Under the pieces are notes generated by a model. It was not told the DNA's origin and searched no databases. It was given only the letters and a program-made list of their open reading frames with translations. A DNA stretch of 36,620 nt, taken from assembly GCA_023430725.1 (NCBI GenBank), contig JAEYZD010000098.1, forward strand, positions 1 through 36,620, written 5' to 3'. Shown here in pieces: positions 10,235 through 17,998 of this stretch. The stretch is from Bacteroidota bacterium. GTDB taxonomy: Bacteria; Bacteroidota; Bacteroidia; Bacteroidales; VadinHA17. Position numbers and translations under genes: made by a program. Position 1 is the stretch's first letter. Each line of letters starts with the position of its first letter.

Positions 10235-10816
10235 TTATAACAGTTTCAGCGCCCTTCTGACCAGTTCCTCAACCGGGAGTTTTTTGTTTTCCCTGAGGAG
10301 GTTATCTACAACCTTCGTGGCGCTGTTCCTGGCAAAGCCAAGCATCACTAAAGCAGATAACGATTCTTCGCGGGTTGTATTGTCGGAAAATGCAATTATT
10401 TCACCGGAAACTGAGTGTTTTCCGATCTTGTCTTTCAGGTCAACAATTATCCTCTGTGCGGTCTTCAGTCCTATGCCCTTGACTCCCTTGAGAATGCCGA
10501 CATCTCCGCTGAGAATTGCGTCTCTCAGGTCAGCCGGCCTCATTGATGAAAGCATCATCCTGGCGGTGCCGGCCCCGACTCCGGATACGGTGATCAGCTG
10601 CCTGAAAAGATCGCGTTCATCCGCTGTTGTGAAACCAAACAGCAGGTGAGCATCCTCGCGGATCGATTCATGGATCAGAATCTTACATTCGGTGGCTTTG
10701 TCAAGCTCAGCATATGTATTTAGCGAGATGTTGATATTGTATCCTATGCCGTTGCACTCAACCACCACACAGGCAGGATTGAGTTCGGTAACCTTGCCGG
10801 TAATATAATCGATCAT
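10235..10816 (-). CDS. ruvA: Holliday junction branch migration protein RuvA
   Basis: 193 residues, standard RuvA length. RuvA tetramers bind four-way DNA junctions and load the RuvB motor in recombinational repair. The N-terminal OB-fold domain covers about residues 1-62. Two helix-hairpin-helix motifs follow, SGVGAGT (78-84) and KGIGLKT (113-119). The C-terminal RuvB-binding domain spans about 148-193 (LSALVMLGF). Its ATG overlaps the pdxA stop by 4 nt (ATGA), which implies translational coupling, and sprA starts 13 nt after its stop. ruvB and ruvC are not nearby. Confidence 0.97.
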   Translation of the reverse strand: MIDYITGKVTELNPACVVVECNGIGYNINISLNTYAELDKATECKILIHESIREDAHLLFGFTTADERDLFRQLITVSGVGAGTARMMLSSMRPADLRDAILSGDVGILKGVKGIGLKTAQRIIVDLKDKIGKHSVSGEIIAFSDNTTREESLSALVMLGFARNSATKVVDNLLRENKKLPVEELVRRALKLL

Positions 10817-11919
10817 AACGGCTGGTCGAAGTTTTCAGGTTCGGGCGGCAGTTCGTCAACATGTTCCGCGTGGATCTCTATCTTCTGCGGCTGCAGCGGA
10901 TTGCGTATCAGTTCCCGGTACATCTCCCTGTTCCTGAAAATGTCAACAGCCGCGTATATTGCCTGTCGCATGGAGTTGCCTGACGCCTCATTCTTTCCGG
11001 TAATATCGAATGCCGTGCCATGCACCGGCGAGGTGCGTATCACCGGCAGTCCGGCAGTGAAATTCACTCCCGTGTCAAAGGCAAGAGACTTGAATGCCCC
11101 CATGCCCTGATCATGGTACATTGCAAGCACTGCATCAAACTTGCTGAATGCCCCGGATCCGAAGAAACCGTCCGATGAATAGGGCCCGAATGCGAGTATT
11201 CCCTCCTCATTGGCCTTCGTGATGGCCGGCATTATTATATCCTTCTCCTCGCTGCCGAGCAGCCCGCCGTCACCTGCGTGCGGATTGAGGCTGAGAACGC
11301 CGATCCTCGGTCCGCGAATGGCAAAGTCCTGAAGAAGTGACTTGTTAAGCAGCCTCAGCTTGGACAGTATTGTGCCTATTGTGATGGCACCGGGCACTTC
11401 ACGCAGCGGAAGATGCTCTGTTACAAAGCCGATCCGCATGCTCTCACTGATCATAAGCATCAGTACCTCGTGTGATCCGATGCGTGATTTCAGGTAGTCA
11501 GTGTGCCCGGTAAAGCGAAACATGTCCGACTGGATATTGTGCTTGTCAATTGGCGCTGTAATCAGGACGTCAAGCCTGCCAGCCGCGAGGTCCGCAACGG
11601 CACTCTCGAGTGCGGCAAGGGAAGCCTGGCCCCCCTCGGGAGTTGACTTGCCGAGTTCAACGCGAACATCGTCACCCAGACAGTTTACAATATTGACTTT
11701 TTTAGGGTGCGCTTCGGTGACAGTACGAATGTTATTGAAGTTGAAAGTCGTATTATTCAGAACCTTCCGGTGATAGGCCGCCACCTTCGGGGAGCCGTAG
11801 ACAACCGGTATGCACAGGTCGGTGATGGCAGAGTCGGACAGCGCCTTGATTATGATTTCGTATCCGATGCCGTTTATGTCGCCCTGCGTGATTCCCGCAA
11901 CTATAGTTTTTTTATCCAT
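10813..11919 (-). CDS. pdxA: 4-hydroxythreonine-4-phosphate dehydrogenase
   Basis: 368 residues from the ATG at 11919 (MDKKTIVAG). A longer form from a TTG at 11976 is possible, but the family begins at this ATG. PdxA oxidises 4-phosphohydroxy-L-threonine in DXP-dependent pyridoxal phosphate synthesis. The three metal-binding histidines are present: His169 (EHLPL), His214 (NPHAGDGG) and His269 (MYHDQG), at nearly the same spacing as in E. coli PdxA. The TGHTDY block (His139) is also kept. The stop overlaps ruvA by 4 nt, making pdxA the first gene of a pdxA-ruvA-sprA run. The C-terminal tail, about 20 residues and Glu/Pro rich, extends past the conserved core. Confidence 0.94.
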   Translation of the reverse strand: MDKKTIVAGITQGDINGIGYEIIIKALSDSAITDLCIPVVYGSPKVAAYHRKVLNNTTFNFNNIRTVTEAHPKKVNIVNCLGDDVRVELGKSTPEGGQASLAALESAVADLAAGRLDVLITAPIDKHNIQSDMFRFTGHTDYLKSRIGSHEVLMLMISESMRIGFVTEHLPLREVPGAITIGTILSKLRLLNKSLLQDFAIRGPRIGVLSLNPHAGDGGLLGSEEKDIIMPAITKANEEGILAFGPYSSDGFFGSGAFSKFDAVLAMYHDQGMGAFKSLAFDTGVNFTAGLPVIRTSPVHGTAFDITGKNEASGNSMRQAIYAAVDIFRNREMYRELIRNPLQPQKIEIHAEHVDELPPEPENFDQPL

Positions 11920-11980
11920 TGTGATTGATCTCTTCCGGAGAACAAAGGGCCCGTCCGGGGTGGTAAAGTTAATCAAATAA

Positions 11981-12012
11981 TTGAATGAATTTGCTTAATT
12001 ATATTACCTTTA
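11981..12012 (+). promoter_or_regulatory. Candidate mqnC promoter
   Basis: TTG at 11981, a 21-nt spacer, then TACCTTTA at 12005-12012, which matches 7 of 8 positions of the Bacteroidota element TAnnTTTG. It lies 34 nt before the mqnC ATG in the divergent gap with pdxA. On the other strand a similar TAACTTTA lies at about 11963-11970 and could serve pdxA, but it lacks a TTG at the right distance. Confidence 0.5.
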
Positions 12013-12046
12013 CGTGCTCCGCCTACAATGCGCCGGAGGTCACAGG

Positions 12047-13153
12047 ATGGGAATCAGAGAACATTTATACGAACGTCTCACCGAAGGCGGCCGGATCACC
12101 GTTGACGAGGCGCTGACACTGTGGGACAAAGCCCCCCTTGAGGAGCTTATGCATGTTGCCGATCTTCTGAGACAGAAACTGCATCCGGGAAACAGGGTCG
12201 GGTGGATGATTGACCGTAATGTCAACATCACGAATGTCTGTTTTTCCCAATGCCGTTTCTGTAACTTTTGTCGCACAGCGAAGAGCGATGATGCCTATAT
12301 TACCACAGATGAGGAGTACGAACGGAAGATAGAGGAGTTGCTGGCCCTCGGCGGAGATCAGCTGCTGCTGCAGGGTGGAATGAATCCGACGCTGGGACTT
12401 GATTTCTACACGGGACTGTTCAGGCGTCTGAAGAGCCGCTGGCCAGGGGTCAAACTGCATGCTCTCGGCCCCCCGGAGGTGGCATGGCTCGCACGGGCAG
12501 AAAAGATGAGCTATCGCGAAGTGCTTGTGGCGCTTCGCGATGCGGGACTCGACTCCCTTCCCGGTGCAGGGGCCGAGATTCTCTCTGACAGGGTCCGCAG
12601 ACTTGTATCCCCGGCCAAGGCCACCGTCGCCGAATGGCTGGGAGTGATGAGGGAGGCACACAGGCTGAATCTTCCCACCTCCGCAACAATGATGTTCGGT
12701 CATGCCGAGACTGTGCAGGAGAGGCTGGAGCACCTGGATATGCTTCGCAAGCTGCAGGATGCCAGGCCGGAAGGGCACGACGGGTTTATCACATTCATAC
12801 CGTGGCCTTTCATGGACCGCGGCACAAGGCTGGCGGAGAAGGACGGTATACGAAACAACGTCACAGCAGTTGAATACCTGAAGATGATTGCCGTCAGCAG
12901 GCTGATGCTTGACAACATCAGGAACATCCAGTCTTCAATTCTGACCGTAGGCAGGGAGACGGCAATGATCTCGCTTCATGCGGGGGCCAATGATCTCGGG
13001 TCTGTTATGATAGAGGAGAATGTGGTGAGTGCTGCCGGGGATCCGTTCCGGGTCAATCCTGATCAGATGCAGGAGATCATCCGCGAGGCCGGATTCACGC
13101 CGGTAAGGAGGGATCAGAGGTACCAGGAAGTATACAGTAGTCAAAGCTCGTAG
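12047..13153 (+). CDS. mqnC: Cyclic dehypoxanthinyl futalosine synthase (radical SAM)
   Basis: 368 residues from the ATG at 12047, preceded by a good ribosome site (GGAGG, 8 nt upstream). An upstream in-frame GTG at 12014 is less likely. MqnC is the radical SAM enzyme that cyclises dehypoxanthine futalosine in the futalosine route to menaquinone. The iron-sulfur motif is CX3CX2C at Cys65, Cys69 and Cys72. The family blocks LQGGMNPTLGLDFY, LDSLPGAGAEIL, TSATMMFGHAE and the C-terminal GANDLGSVMIEENVV are all visible. These favour MqnC over its sister enzyme MqnE. The gene stands alone here, and no other mqn gene is in the window. Confidence 0.9.
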   Translation: MGIREHLYERLTEGGRITVDEALTLWDKAPLEELMHVADLLRQKLHPGNRVGWMIDRNVNITNVCFSQCRFCNFCRTAKSDDAYITTDEEYERKIEELLALGGDQLLLQGGMNPTLGLDFYTGLFRRLKSRWPGVKLHALGPPEVAWLARAEKMSYREVLVALRDAGLDSLPGAGAEILSDRVRRLVSPAKATVAEWLGVMREAHRLNLPTSATMMFGHAETVQERLEHLDMLRKLQDARPEGHDGFITFIPWPFMDRGTRLAEKDGIRNNVTAVEYLKMIAVSRLMLDNIRNIQSSILTVGRETAMISLHAGANDLGSVMIEENVVSAAGDPFRVNPDQMQEIIREAGFTPVRRDQRYQEVYSSQSS

Positions 13154-13172
13154 AGCTTTAAGAATTGTAGAA

Positions 13173-13203
13173 TACGGGCCCCACCCTATTCCGTACTTTT
13201 TTT
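13173..13203 (+). terminator. Candidate terminator after mqnC
   Basis: TACGG (13173-13177) pairs with CCGTA (13191-13195) across a 13-nt loop, followed by C and seven T. It overlaps the 3' end of the convergent DUF4837 gene. A second hairpin without a T run (AAAGCTC-GTA-GAGCTTT, 13143-13159) spans the mqnC stop. Confidence 0.45.
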
Positions 13204-14172
13204 CACAGTATACATCAGCGCCTCAACCTGCCGTAGGAGCTCCCTCTTCTCTTCCCTGGGGGCATAGACGAATCCTGTCACCACCACTGCCCTGGATGAT
13301 GCCGAGTCTATGAATGCATACGAGATAAACGGTCCGCCCATGAACCCCCCTTCAAGCGTCCACAGGCCCCGCATCTCAATGAAATCAGTCGAGCTGCGGC
13401 GAAATGAGCGGCAACTGACCGGAACCTTCTGCTCAATGACCATGAACGAGCCGCCGTCCGGTCCTTTCACCTCGTCTGACATTCTCTTCTGTGTCAGGTC
13501 AGCCAGCTCAATGCATCCAAGCCTCGATGTGGTACGGTCAGTTACGGACACCATTACTGTCTGGGTTGAAGCAGGTGTCTCAGCTGAGATCATCATGATT
13601 CCCTCGCGGTTGAAGTCAGGCTTCCAGCCGGCAGGCAAAACAAGCTCCCACTGAGTGTCTCCGGCTGTCAGCACACTCCTCTCCCTGCCTGCCGAATTGG
13701 TCAGCCAGTCTGTCAGCCGCTCCCTCTCCGCATCATTTATCCCCCGTCGAATGGCTTCTCCGTTATCCCTGATGCACTGTGCCAGCGAAGCGGTGTCAGG
13801 AGCGGTAACCGTGACAACAAGCTGTGTCTCTGACCATTTATTGCGTTCCATGATCATGTCTGCCTCCGTTTTGGCAGGATCAATAATTGCCTGTATCACA
13901 TTGCGGTGAGCGACATAGATGTCACGAAATCCTTCAGGATTGACCGGCATGACTGTGAATGCCGGCTCAGCCTGCGGCAGGCTTATGAGCATCGGACTCA
14001 CATGCTCCCTTACAGCCTGACCGGGAGTACCGTCCCACAGCTGTTTGTCCATTACAACAAGAACATCTCCGGTTTTGCCGGTGACGTTGGGAAGCGTCCT
14101 GGTCACTGAAGAATCACCGCATGAAGCGATGAAAACAAGCGCCGGCAGAATTAAAATCAAGGCATGTCTCAT
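13186..14172 (-). CDS. DUF4837 family lipoprotein
   Basis: 328 residues. The N-terminus is a lipoprotein signal with lipobox IASC (Cys18), so the protein is probably membrane anchored on the periplasmic side. The mature part begins with a conserved-looking block on a modified-cell-envelope type fold (GKTGDVLVVMD, residues about 31-41), recognisable as the Bacteroidota-specific DUF4837 family. No catalytic motif is evident and no function is established for the family that I know of. It follows tatA on the same strand but is separated from it by a strong terminator, so it probably has its own promoter. It converges on mqnC with 32 nt between stops. Confidence 0.75.
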   Translation of the reverse strand: MRHALILILPALVFIASCGDSSVTRTLPNVTGKTGDVLVVMDKQLWDGTPGQAVREHVSPMLISLPQAEPAFTVMPVNPEGFRDIYVAHRNVIQAIIDPAKTEADMIMERNKWSETQLVVTVTAPDTASLAQCIRDNGEAIRRGINDAERERLTDWLTNSAGRERSVLTAGDTQWELVLPAGWKPDFNREGIMMISAETPASTQTVMVSVTDRTTSRLGCIELADLTQKRMSDEVKGPDGGSFMVIEQKVPVSCRSFRRSSTDFIEMRGLWTLEGGFMGGPFISYAFIDSASSRAVVVTGFVYAPREEKRELLRQVEALMYTVKKSTE

Positions 14173-14186
14173 AATCCCGGTATTTT

Positions 14187-14220
14187 GTGAAATAAAAAGC
14201 CCGCATTCTCATGCAGGCTT
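14187..14220 (-). terminator. Rho-independent terminator of tatA operon
   Basis: Minus strand: AAGCCTGCAT and ATGCGGGCTT form a 10-bp stem with one G-U pair and a GAGA loop, followed by TTTTTATTT. It lies 21 nt past the tatA stop and only 15 nt before the DUF4837 start. This is the clearest terminator in the window. Confidence 0.88.
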
Positions 14221-14240
14221 AAATATAGAGTTTTATGATT

Positions 14241-14420
14241 CTAGTTCTCCTTCGTGGTGCCCTTTTCAGCATCAGCGTCAGCACCCGAGTCCTTTGCTTT
14301 CTTAAACTCCTTCAGCCCCTGTCCGATGCCCTTCATCAGCTCGGGAATCTTACGTCCGCCGAACATCAGCACTACAACCACAAGTATCAGGATAATTTCA
14401 AGAGGTCCGATCTTTCCCAT
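14241..14420 (-). CDS. tatA: Twin-arginine translocase subunit TatA/TatE
   Basis: A 59-residue ORF. It begins with MGKIGPLEII, has one membrane helix (about residues 5-20), then the TatA hallmark FGGRKIPELMKGIGQGLKEFKKA: the FG pair at 20-21, a short hinge, and an amphipathic helix at about 24-43. A charged, Asp/Ala-rich tail follows. TatA oligomers form the pore that exports folded proteins in the Tat pathway. It sits 68 nt after rseP on the same strand and is followed by a terminator. A TACATTTG element in the gap may give it its own promoter. No tatC is visible here. Confidence 0.93.
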   Translation of the reverse strand: MGKIGPLEIILILVVVVLMFGGRKIPELMKGIGQGLKEFKKAKDSGADADAEKGTTKEN

Positions 14421-14441
14421 TTCTCAGAGTTTTTGTTTGTA

Positions 14442-14449
14442 CAAATGTA
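14442..14449 (-). promoter_or_regulatory. Candidate -7 element before tatA
   Basis: Minus strand TACATTTG matches TAnnTTTG and lies 21 nt before the tatA ATG. The only close TTG is 14 nt upstream, shorter than usual, so support is partial. Confidence 0.3.
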
Positions 14450-14488
14450 CTAATTCTTTTGCACAAGGTTATTAATCAACTGCAATTA

Positions 14489-15814
14489 TCATTTCCTGAT
14501 CAGCTTGAGGATGTCATTCCCGTTCGCAAAGATCAGCAGGGCAAGGAGTATGACCATCCCGGTGATCTGGGCATATTCCATGAATTTGTCACTCGGCTTC
14601 CTCCCTGTTATCACCTCGAAGATCAGGAACATCACATGTCCGCCGTCAAGGGCAGGGATGGGAAGGATGTTCATGACTGCCAGTATCAGTGAGAGGAAGG
14701 CTGTCAGGTTCCAGAACGACTGCCAGTTCCAGATGCCAGGGAAGATGCTTCCTATTGTGATGAAGCCTCCCAGCGATTCGTAGCCCTTTGTATCCTTCGC
14801 GAAGATCAGCTTGAACTGCTTGAGGTAGTCACCAGTGGTCTTCCAGCCTTTGGCGATACCGGCGGGTATCGCTTCGAGCAGGTTATAGTGTTTCGTGCTG
14901 AGTTCAAGGAGATTCCCGGTTTCGCGGTAGACGCCGAGGACACCGGCCTCGGTGGTTGTAACTGCCAGATCCATCAGCTCTCCGTCTCTGCGGACTGACA
15001 CTGTCACCGGTTTCGCCTTGCGCGAAGCGAGGTAAGACTGAAACTCGTCATACCATTGGAACGGAGTGCCGTCAAGGGCAAGGATCTCATCACCTGCGGC
15101 AAGACCGGCAGCAGATGCAGGGGACTCATCAGCCACTTCTGAAATGACGAACGGGCCGAAAGGAATCCTCGCATCAATAATGTCAGGGTTCTTGAGCAGT
15201 ATCTGGATATATTCACGCTTAACGGGGATTTCAACGATTTCACCGTTGCGGTCAACGGTTATCACCTGCCTGTCATTCAGGAGAATATCAGGGATAATTG
15301 CATAGAAGTTATCCACCCGTTCACCGTCAAGCGCCAGGATCTTATCACCGTTGCGCAGACCCATGGCATACCCGGTGGAGTCAGTAAGGATACCGTACTT
15401 AACGTTCGATGCAGCCAGGTAGGTCTCGCCCCAGACACTCAGCACCCCCACGTAAATGAGCATGGCGAAGATGAAGTTGAAGAAGACCCCGCCGAGCATT
15501 ATCATCAGCCGCTGCCATGATTTCTTTGACCTGAATTCATGCGGCTGCGGCGGCAGCTTCATCTGCTCCTTATCCATCGACTCGTCTATCATGCCCGAGA
15601 TCTTCACGTATCCGCCCAGGGGGATCATCCCTATTCCGTACTCCGTCTCGCCGAACTTCTTCTTGAAGATGGCCCATGGCCAGTCAAAGAAGAGGTAGAA
15701 CTTCTCAACCCTGGTCTTGAAGAGGCGGGCGAACAGGAAGTGGCCAAACTCGTGTACGATAACCAGTATGGACAATGACAGCAGGAGCTGCAATATTTTT
15801 ATAAGAACGGTCAT
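14489..15814 (-). CDS. rseP: RseP-type site-2 zinc metalloprotease
   Basis: 441 residues, the usual RseP length. RseP is an inner-membrane protease that cuts transmembrane helices, for example anti-sigma factors after a first cut in the periplasm. The zinc motif HEFGH (His21, Glu22, His25) lies in the first membrane helix, and the third ligand Asp390 is in the LDGGH block near the C-terminus. Two PDZ-like regions lie between, one around YLAASNVKYG and one around FVISEVADESPASAAGL. The start ATG overlaps the dxr stop by 4 nt (ATGA), so translation is probably coupled. No anti-sigma gene is adjacent. Confidence 0.95.
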   Translation of the reverse strand: MTVLIKILQLLLSLSILVIVHEFGHFLFARLFKTRVEKFYLFFDWPWAIFKKKFGETEYGIGMIPLGGYVKISGMIDESMDKEQMKLPPQPHEFRSKKSWQRLMIMLGGVFFNFIFAMLIYVGVLSVWGETYLAASNVKYGILTDSTGYAMGLRNGDKILALDGERVDNFYAIIPDILLNDRQVITVDRNGEIVEIPVKREYIQILLKNPDIIDARIPFGPFVISEVADESPASAAGLAAGDEILALDGTPFQWYDEFQSYLASRKAKPVTVSVRRDGELMDLAVTTTEAGVLGVYRETGNLLELSTKHYNLLEAIPAGIAKGWKTTGDYLKQFKLIFAKDTKGYESLGGFITIGSIFPGIWNWQSFWNLTAFLSLILAVMNILPIPALDGGHVMFLIFEVITGRKPSDKFMEYAQITGMVILLALLIFANGNDILKLIRK

Positions 15815-16977
15815 TTTTTCTTCAGTTTGTTAATGTGTTCATTGGCAAGATGCCTGCTCCGGTTGTCGGTAGAGGCATAAACGTCCATAGATGCTTCTTT
15901 GTTGAACAGGGTCTTTTCAAGCACATGCTCCACTGTACCTGCAATATCATTGAATCCTATCTGTTCGCGGAGGAATGCTGCCACGGCTTCCTCGTTGGCG
16001 GCGTTAAGTGCGCATGGCATGTTACCCCCTTGCTTAAGTGCGGCCCGTGCCAGCGGCAGGCAGCGGAAGCGGACCATGTCAGGTTCGCCAAAAGTCAGGG
16101 AGCCGGTATCTGCCAGCGATGGTCTGGGCAGTTCAGTTTTGACTCTGTCAGGGAATGTCAGGGCGTAGATAATCGGCAGACGCATGTCAGGCACCCCGAG
16201 CTGCGCCTTTATCGAACCATCCTTAAACTGCACCATTGAGTGTATTATTGACTGCGGATGAATGAGCACATCGATGCGGTCGGCAGGGGTTCCGAAGAGC
16301 CAGTGAGCCTCAATCACCTCGAGGCCCTTGTTCATCAGTGTGGCAGAGTCAATTGTTATCTTGCTGCCCATGGTCCAGTTGGGATGACGCAGGGCCTCCA
16401 GCGGCGTTACCTTTGCGAGCCGCTCAGCCGGAGTATCACGGAACGGTCCGCCCGATGCGGTAAGAATGAGGCGCTCCACGGAGTTCTCCGGTTCACCGTT
16501 AAGGCACTGCATTATGGCTGAGTGCTCGGAATCGACCGGCAGCAGGTGGCTGCCTGTGATGGCTGCAGTGCGCGTGATCAGTTCCCCGGCCACCACCAGC
16601 GTCTCCTTGTTTGCCAGCGCCACCTCGCGGCCTGCAGCCACTGCGGCGGCAGTAGGTCCAAGCCCGGCAAACCCAACCATGGCGGCAACAACTGTATCTA
16701 TTCCTTCCGAGGCAGCTACCTCTTCAACGGCCTTTTGCCCGGCCATGACTTCTGTTCCGAGACCGGCAAGGCCGTCTCTGACAACACTGTAAAATGCCTC
16801 GTTGCCTATGACAACCTTCGCAGGGCGAAAAAGCCTTGCCTGCTCCATCAGCAGTTCGGCGTTGCTTCCTGCCGTAAGGACAGAAACAGTGAAGAGATCA
16901 GGGTAACGGGCGACGATGCCGAGTGTCTGCGTCCCTATTGACCCCGTTGAGCCTATGATTGCAAGCCTTTTGTGCAT
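15811..16977 (-). CDS. dxr: 1-deoxy-D-xylulose 5-phosphate reductoisomerase
   Basis: 388 residues. Dxr converts DXP to 2-C-methylerythritol 4-phosphate with NADPH, the committed step of MEP-pathway isoprenoid synthesis in the cytoplasm. The nucleotide-binding loop GSTGSIGTQTL is at residues 9-19. The catalytic/metal block PVDSEHSAIMQCL, the mobile-loop block ASGGPFRD and HPNWTMGSKITIDSATLMNKGLE (split here across GSKITIDSATLMNKG) are all intact. The gene starts 14 nt after the M23 peptidase stop and overlaps rseP by 4 nt. A dxr-rseP pairing is a widespread bacterial arrangement. Confidence 0.97.
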   Translation of the reverse strand: MHKRLAIIGSTGSIGTQTLGIVARYPDLFTVSVLTAGSNAELLMEQARLFRPAKVVIGNEAFYSVVRDGLAGLGTEVMAGQKAVEEVAASEGIDTVVAAMVGFAGLGPTAAAVAAGREVALANKETLVVAGELITRTAAITGSHLLPVDSEHSAIMQCLNGEPENSVERLILTASGGPFRDTPAERLAKVTPLEALRHPNWTMGSKITIDSATLMNKGLEVIEAHWLFGTPADRIDVLIHPQSIIHSMVQFKDGSIKAQLGVPDMRLPIIYALTFPDRVKTELPRPSLADTGSLTFGEPDMVRFRCLPLARAALKQGGNMPCALNAANEEAVAAFLREQIGFNDIAGTVEHVLEKTLFNKEASMDVYASTDNRSRHLANEHINKLKKK

Positions 16978-16991
16978 CTGCCGCTCTCCTG

Positions 16992-17867
16992 TCAGAAATA
17001 TATATACTGCGCGGGGTCAAGGGCCACCCCGTTATGCCACAGCTCAAAATGCAGGTGAGGCCCCGAGGTGTACAACTCGCCTGAGTCACCCACAATCGAG
17101 ATTGATTCCCCGGCCCATACCCTGTCACCCATCTCCTTGAGAAGACGGGCATTATGCTTGTATACTGAAACCAGGTTGTTTGCATGCTGTATGGCAATCA
17201 CGAAACCGGTTTCCATCGTCCATCCTGTCATTATCACAGTTCCCTCGAGGGTGGATGAAACCACGGCCTTGGGTTGTGTGACTATGTCCGTTGCATAGTG
17301 CCTTGTGCGGGCATCGAAGTTGCTTGAGATGATCCCCTTGACTGGCGGAAAGAAGTGGATATTGGCGAGACTGGTTCCCTGCTGTGAACCGCTTCCACTC
17401 TGTGCCGGGAGCACTGACAGACTGTATTTTTCCTCCTGTTCGACACGCGCCCTGAATACAGAGTCCTCAGATGATCTCCTGAATTCGACATTGGTGTAGT
17501 CCCTGGTGCTGTCACGCAGAACGACGGAACCGATGGGCTGCCTGCCGGAGATGACGTCATTCAGGTCACGGAAGTACTTGTCCCTGATCTCCAGCTCGTG
17601 CTCGAGGGAGTCAAGCATTATGGCGTTCATCAGGATGTTGCGGCGCATCTCCACATTCGGGTATCCGGGGATGAACTCCCTGAGGTTTGTGAATGCGATC
17701 AGTGAGGTGTTAACCGCAAGAGTCAGCACCAGCAACAATGCCGCTGCCAGGAATGCATTGGCCTTGGAGAGGCGTACCCGCCACAGCTCCTCGAAGGTAG
17801 TGTCATTGAATATGGCGAGGCGGAACCTGTCGCTCCATTTCCCCTTTCGTTTTTCGTTCTTTGCCAT
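16992..17867 (-). CDS. M23 family (LytM) peptidase, membrane anchored
   Basis: 291 residues from the ATG at 17867. A TTG 33 nt upstream is rejected because this ATG gives the expected basic N-terminus. Residues 1-36 are cytoplasmic and basic, 37-60 form one membrane helix, about 70-150 are probably helical or coiled, and the C-terminal M23 domain covers about 170-285. The zinc/catalytic residues His190 and Asp194 (HYATD), His271 and His273 (HLHFE) are present. It is therefore likely an active peptidoglycan endopeptidase facing the periplasm. It heads the run M23-dxr-rseP-tatA. Confidence 0.9.
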   Translation of the reverse strand: MAKNEKRKGKWSDRFRLAIFNDTTFEELWRVRLSKANAFLAAALLLVLTLAVNTSLIAFTNLREFIPGYPNVEMRRNILMNAIMLDSLEHELEIRDKYFRDLNDVISGRQPIGSVVLRDSTRDYTNVEFRRSSEDSVFRARVEQEEKYSLSVLPAQSGSGSQQGTSLANIHFFPPVKGIISSNFDARTRHYATDIVTQPKAVVSSTLEGTVIMTGWTMETGFVIAIQHANNLVSVYKHNARLLKEMGDRVWAGESISIVGDSGELYTSGPHLHFELWHNGVALDPAQYIYF

Positions 17868-17888
17868 CTTATGATTGGACCGAAGGGA

Positions 17889-17896
17889 CAAAGATA
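17889..17896 (-). promoter_or_regulatory. Candidate -7 element for the M23-dxr-rseP operon
   Basis: Minus strand TATCTTTG fits TAnnTTTG exactly and lies 21 nt before the M23 ATG. The nearest TTG is 26 nt upstream; a CTG lies at 22 nt. The -7 match is good and the -33 match weak. Confidence 0.45.
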
Positions 17897-17932
17897 GCAA
17901 TGATGTTGGAAATGTTATCAGGCAATCAGGAA

Positions 17933-17985
17933 GGTCTGAAAGTCTGAAAGCCGAAAAGTCTTAAAGTCGAAAGGACTCTCAGACC
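17933..17985. repeat. Degenerate octamer repeats with an inverted copy (GTCTGAAA type)
   Basis: Plus strand: consecutive 8-nt units GTCTGAAA, GTCTGAAA, GCCGAAAA, GTCTTAAA, GTCGAAAG, then the reverse-oriented GACTCTCAGACC. The first 12 bases (GGTCTGAAAGTC, 17933-17944) pair with the last 12 (17974-17985) at 11 of 12 positions, so the tract can form a hairpin. It lies between the GGT stop and the M23 start. A related tract is at 25786-25832. Confidence 0.7.
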
Positions 17986-17998
17986 CTCATACCTATAA

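Noticed and set aside
12065..12778. 237-codon open frame opposite mqnC
   Set aside because: It lies wholly within mqnC on the other strand, shows no recognisable domain, and the mqnC frame carries the conserved motifs.
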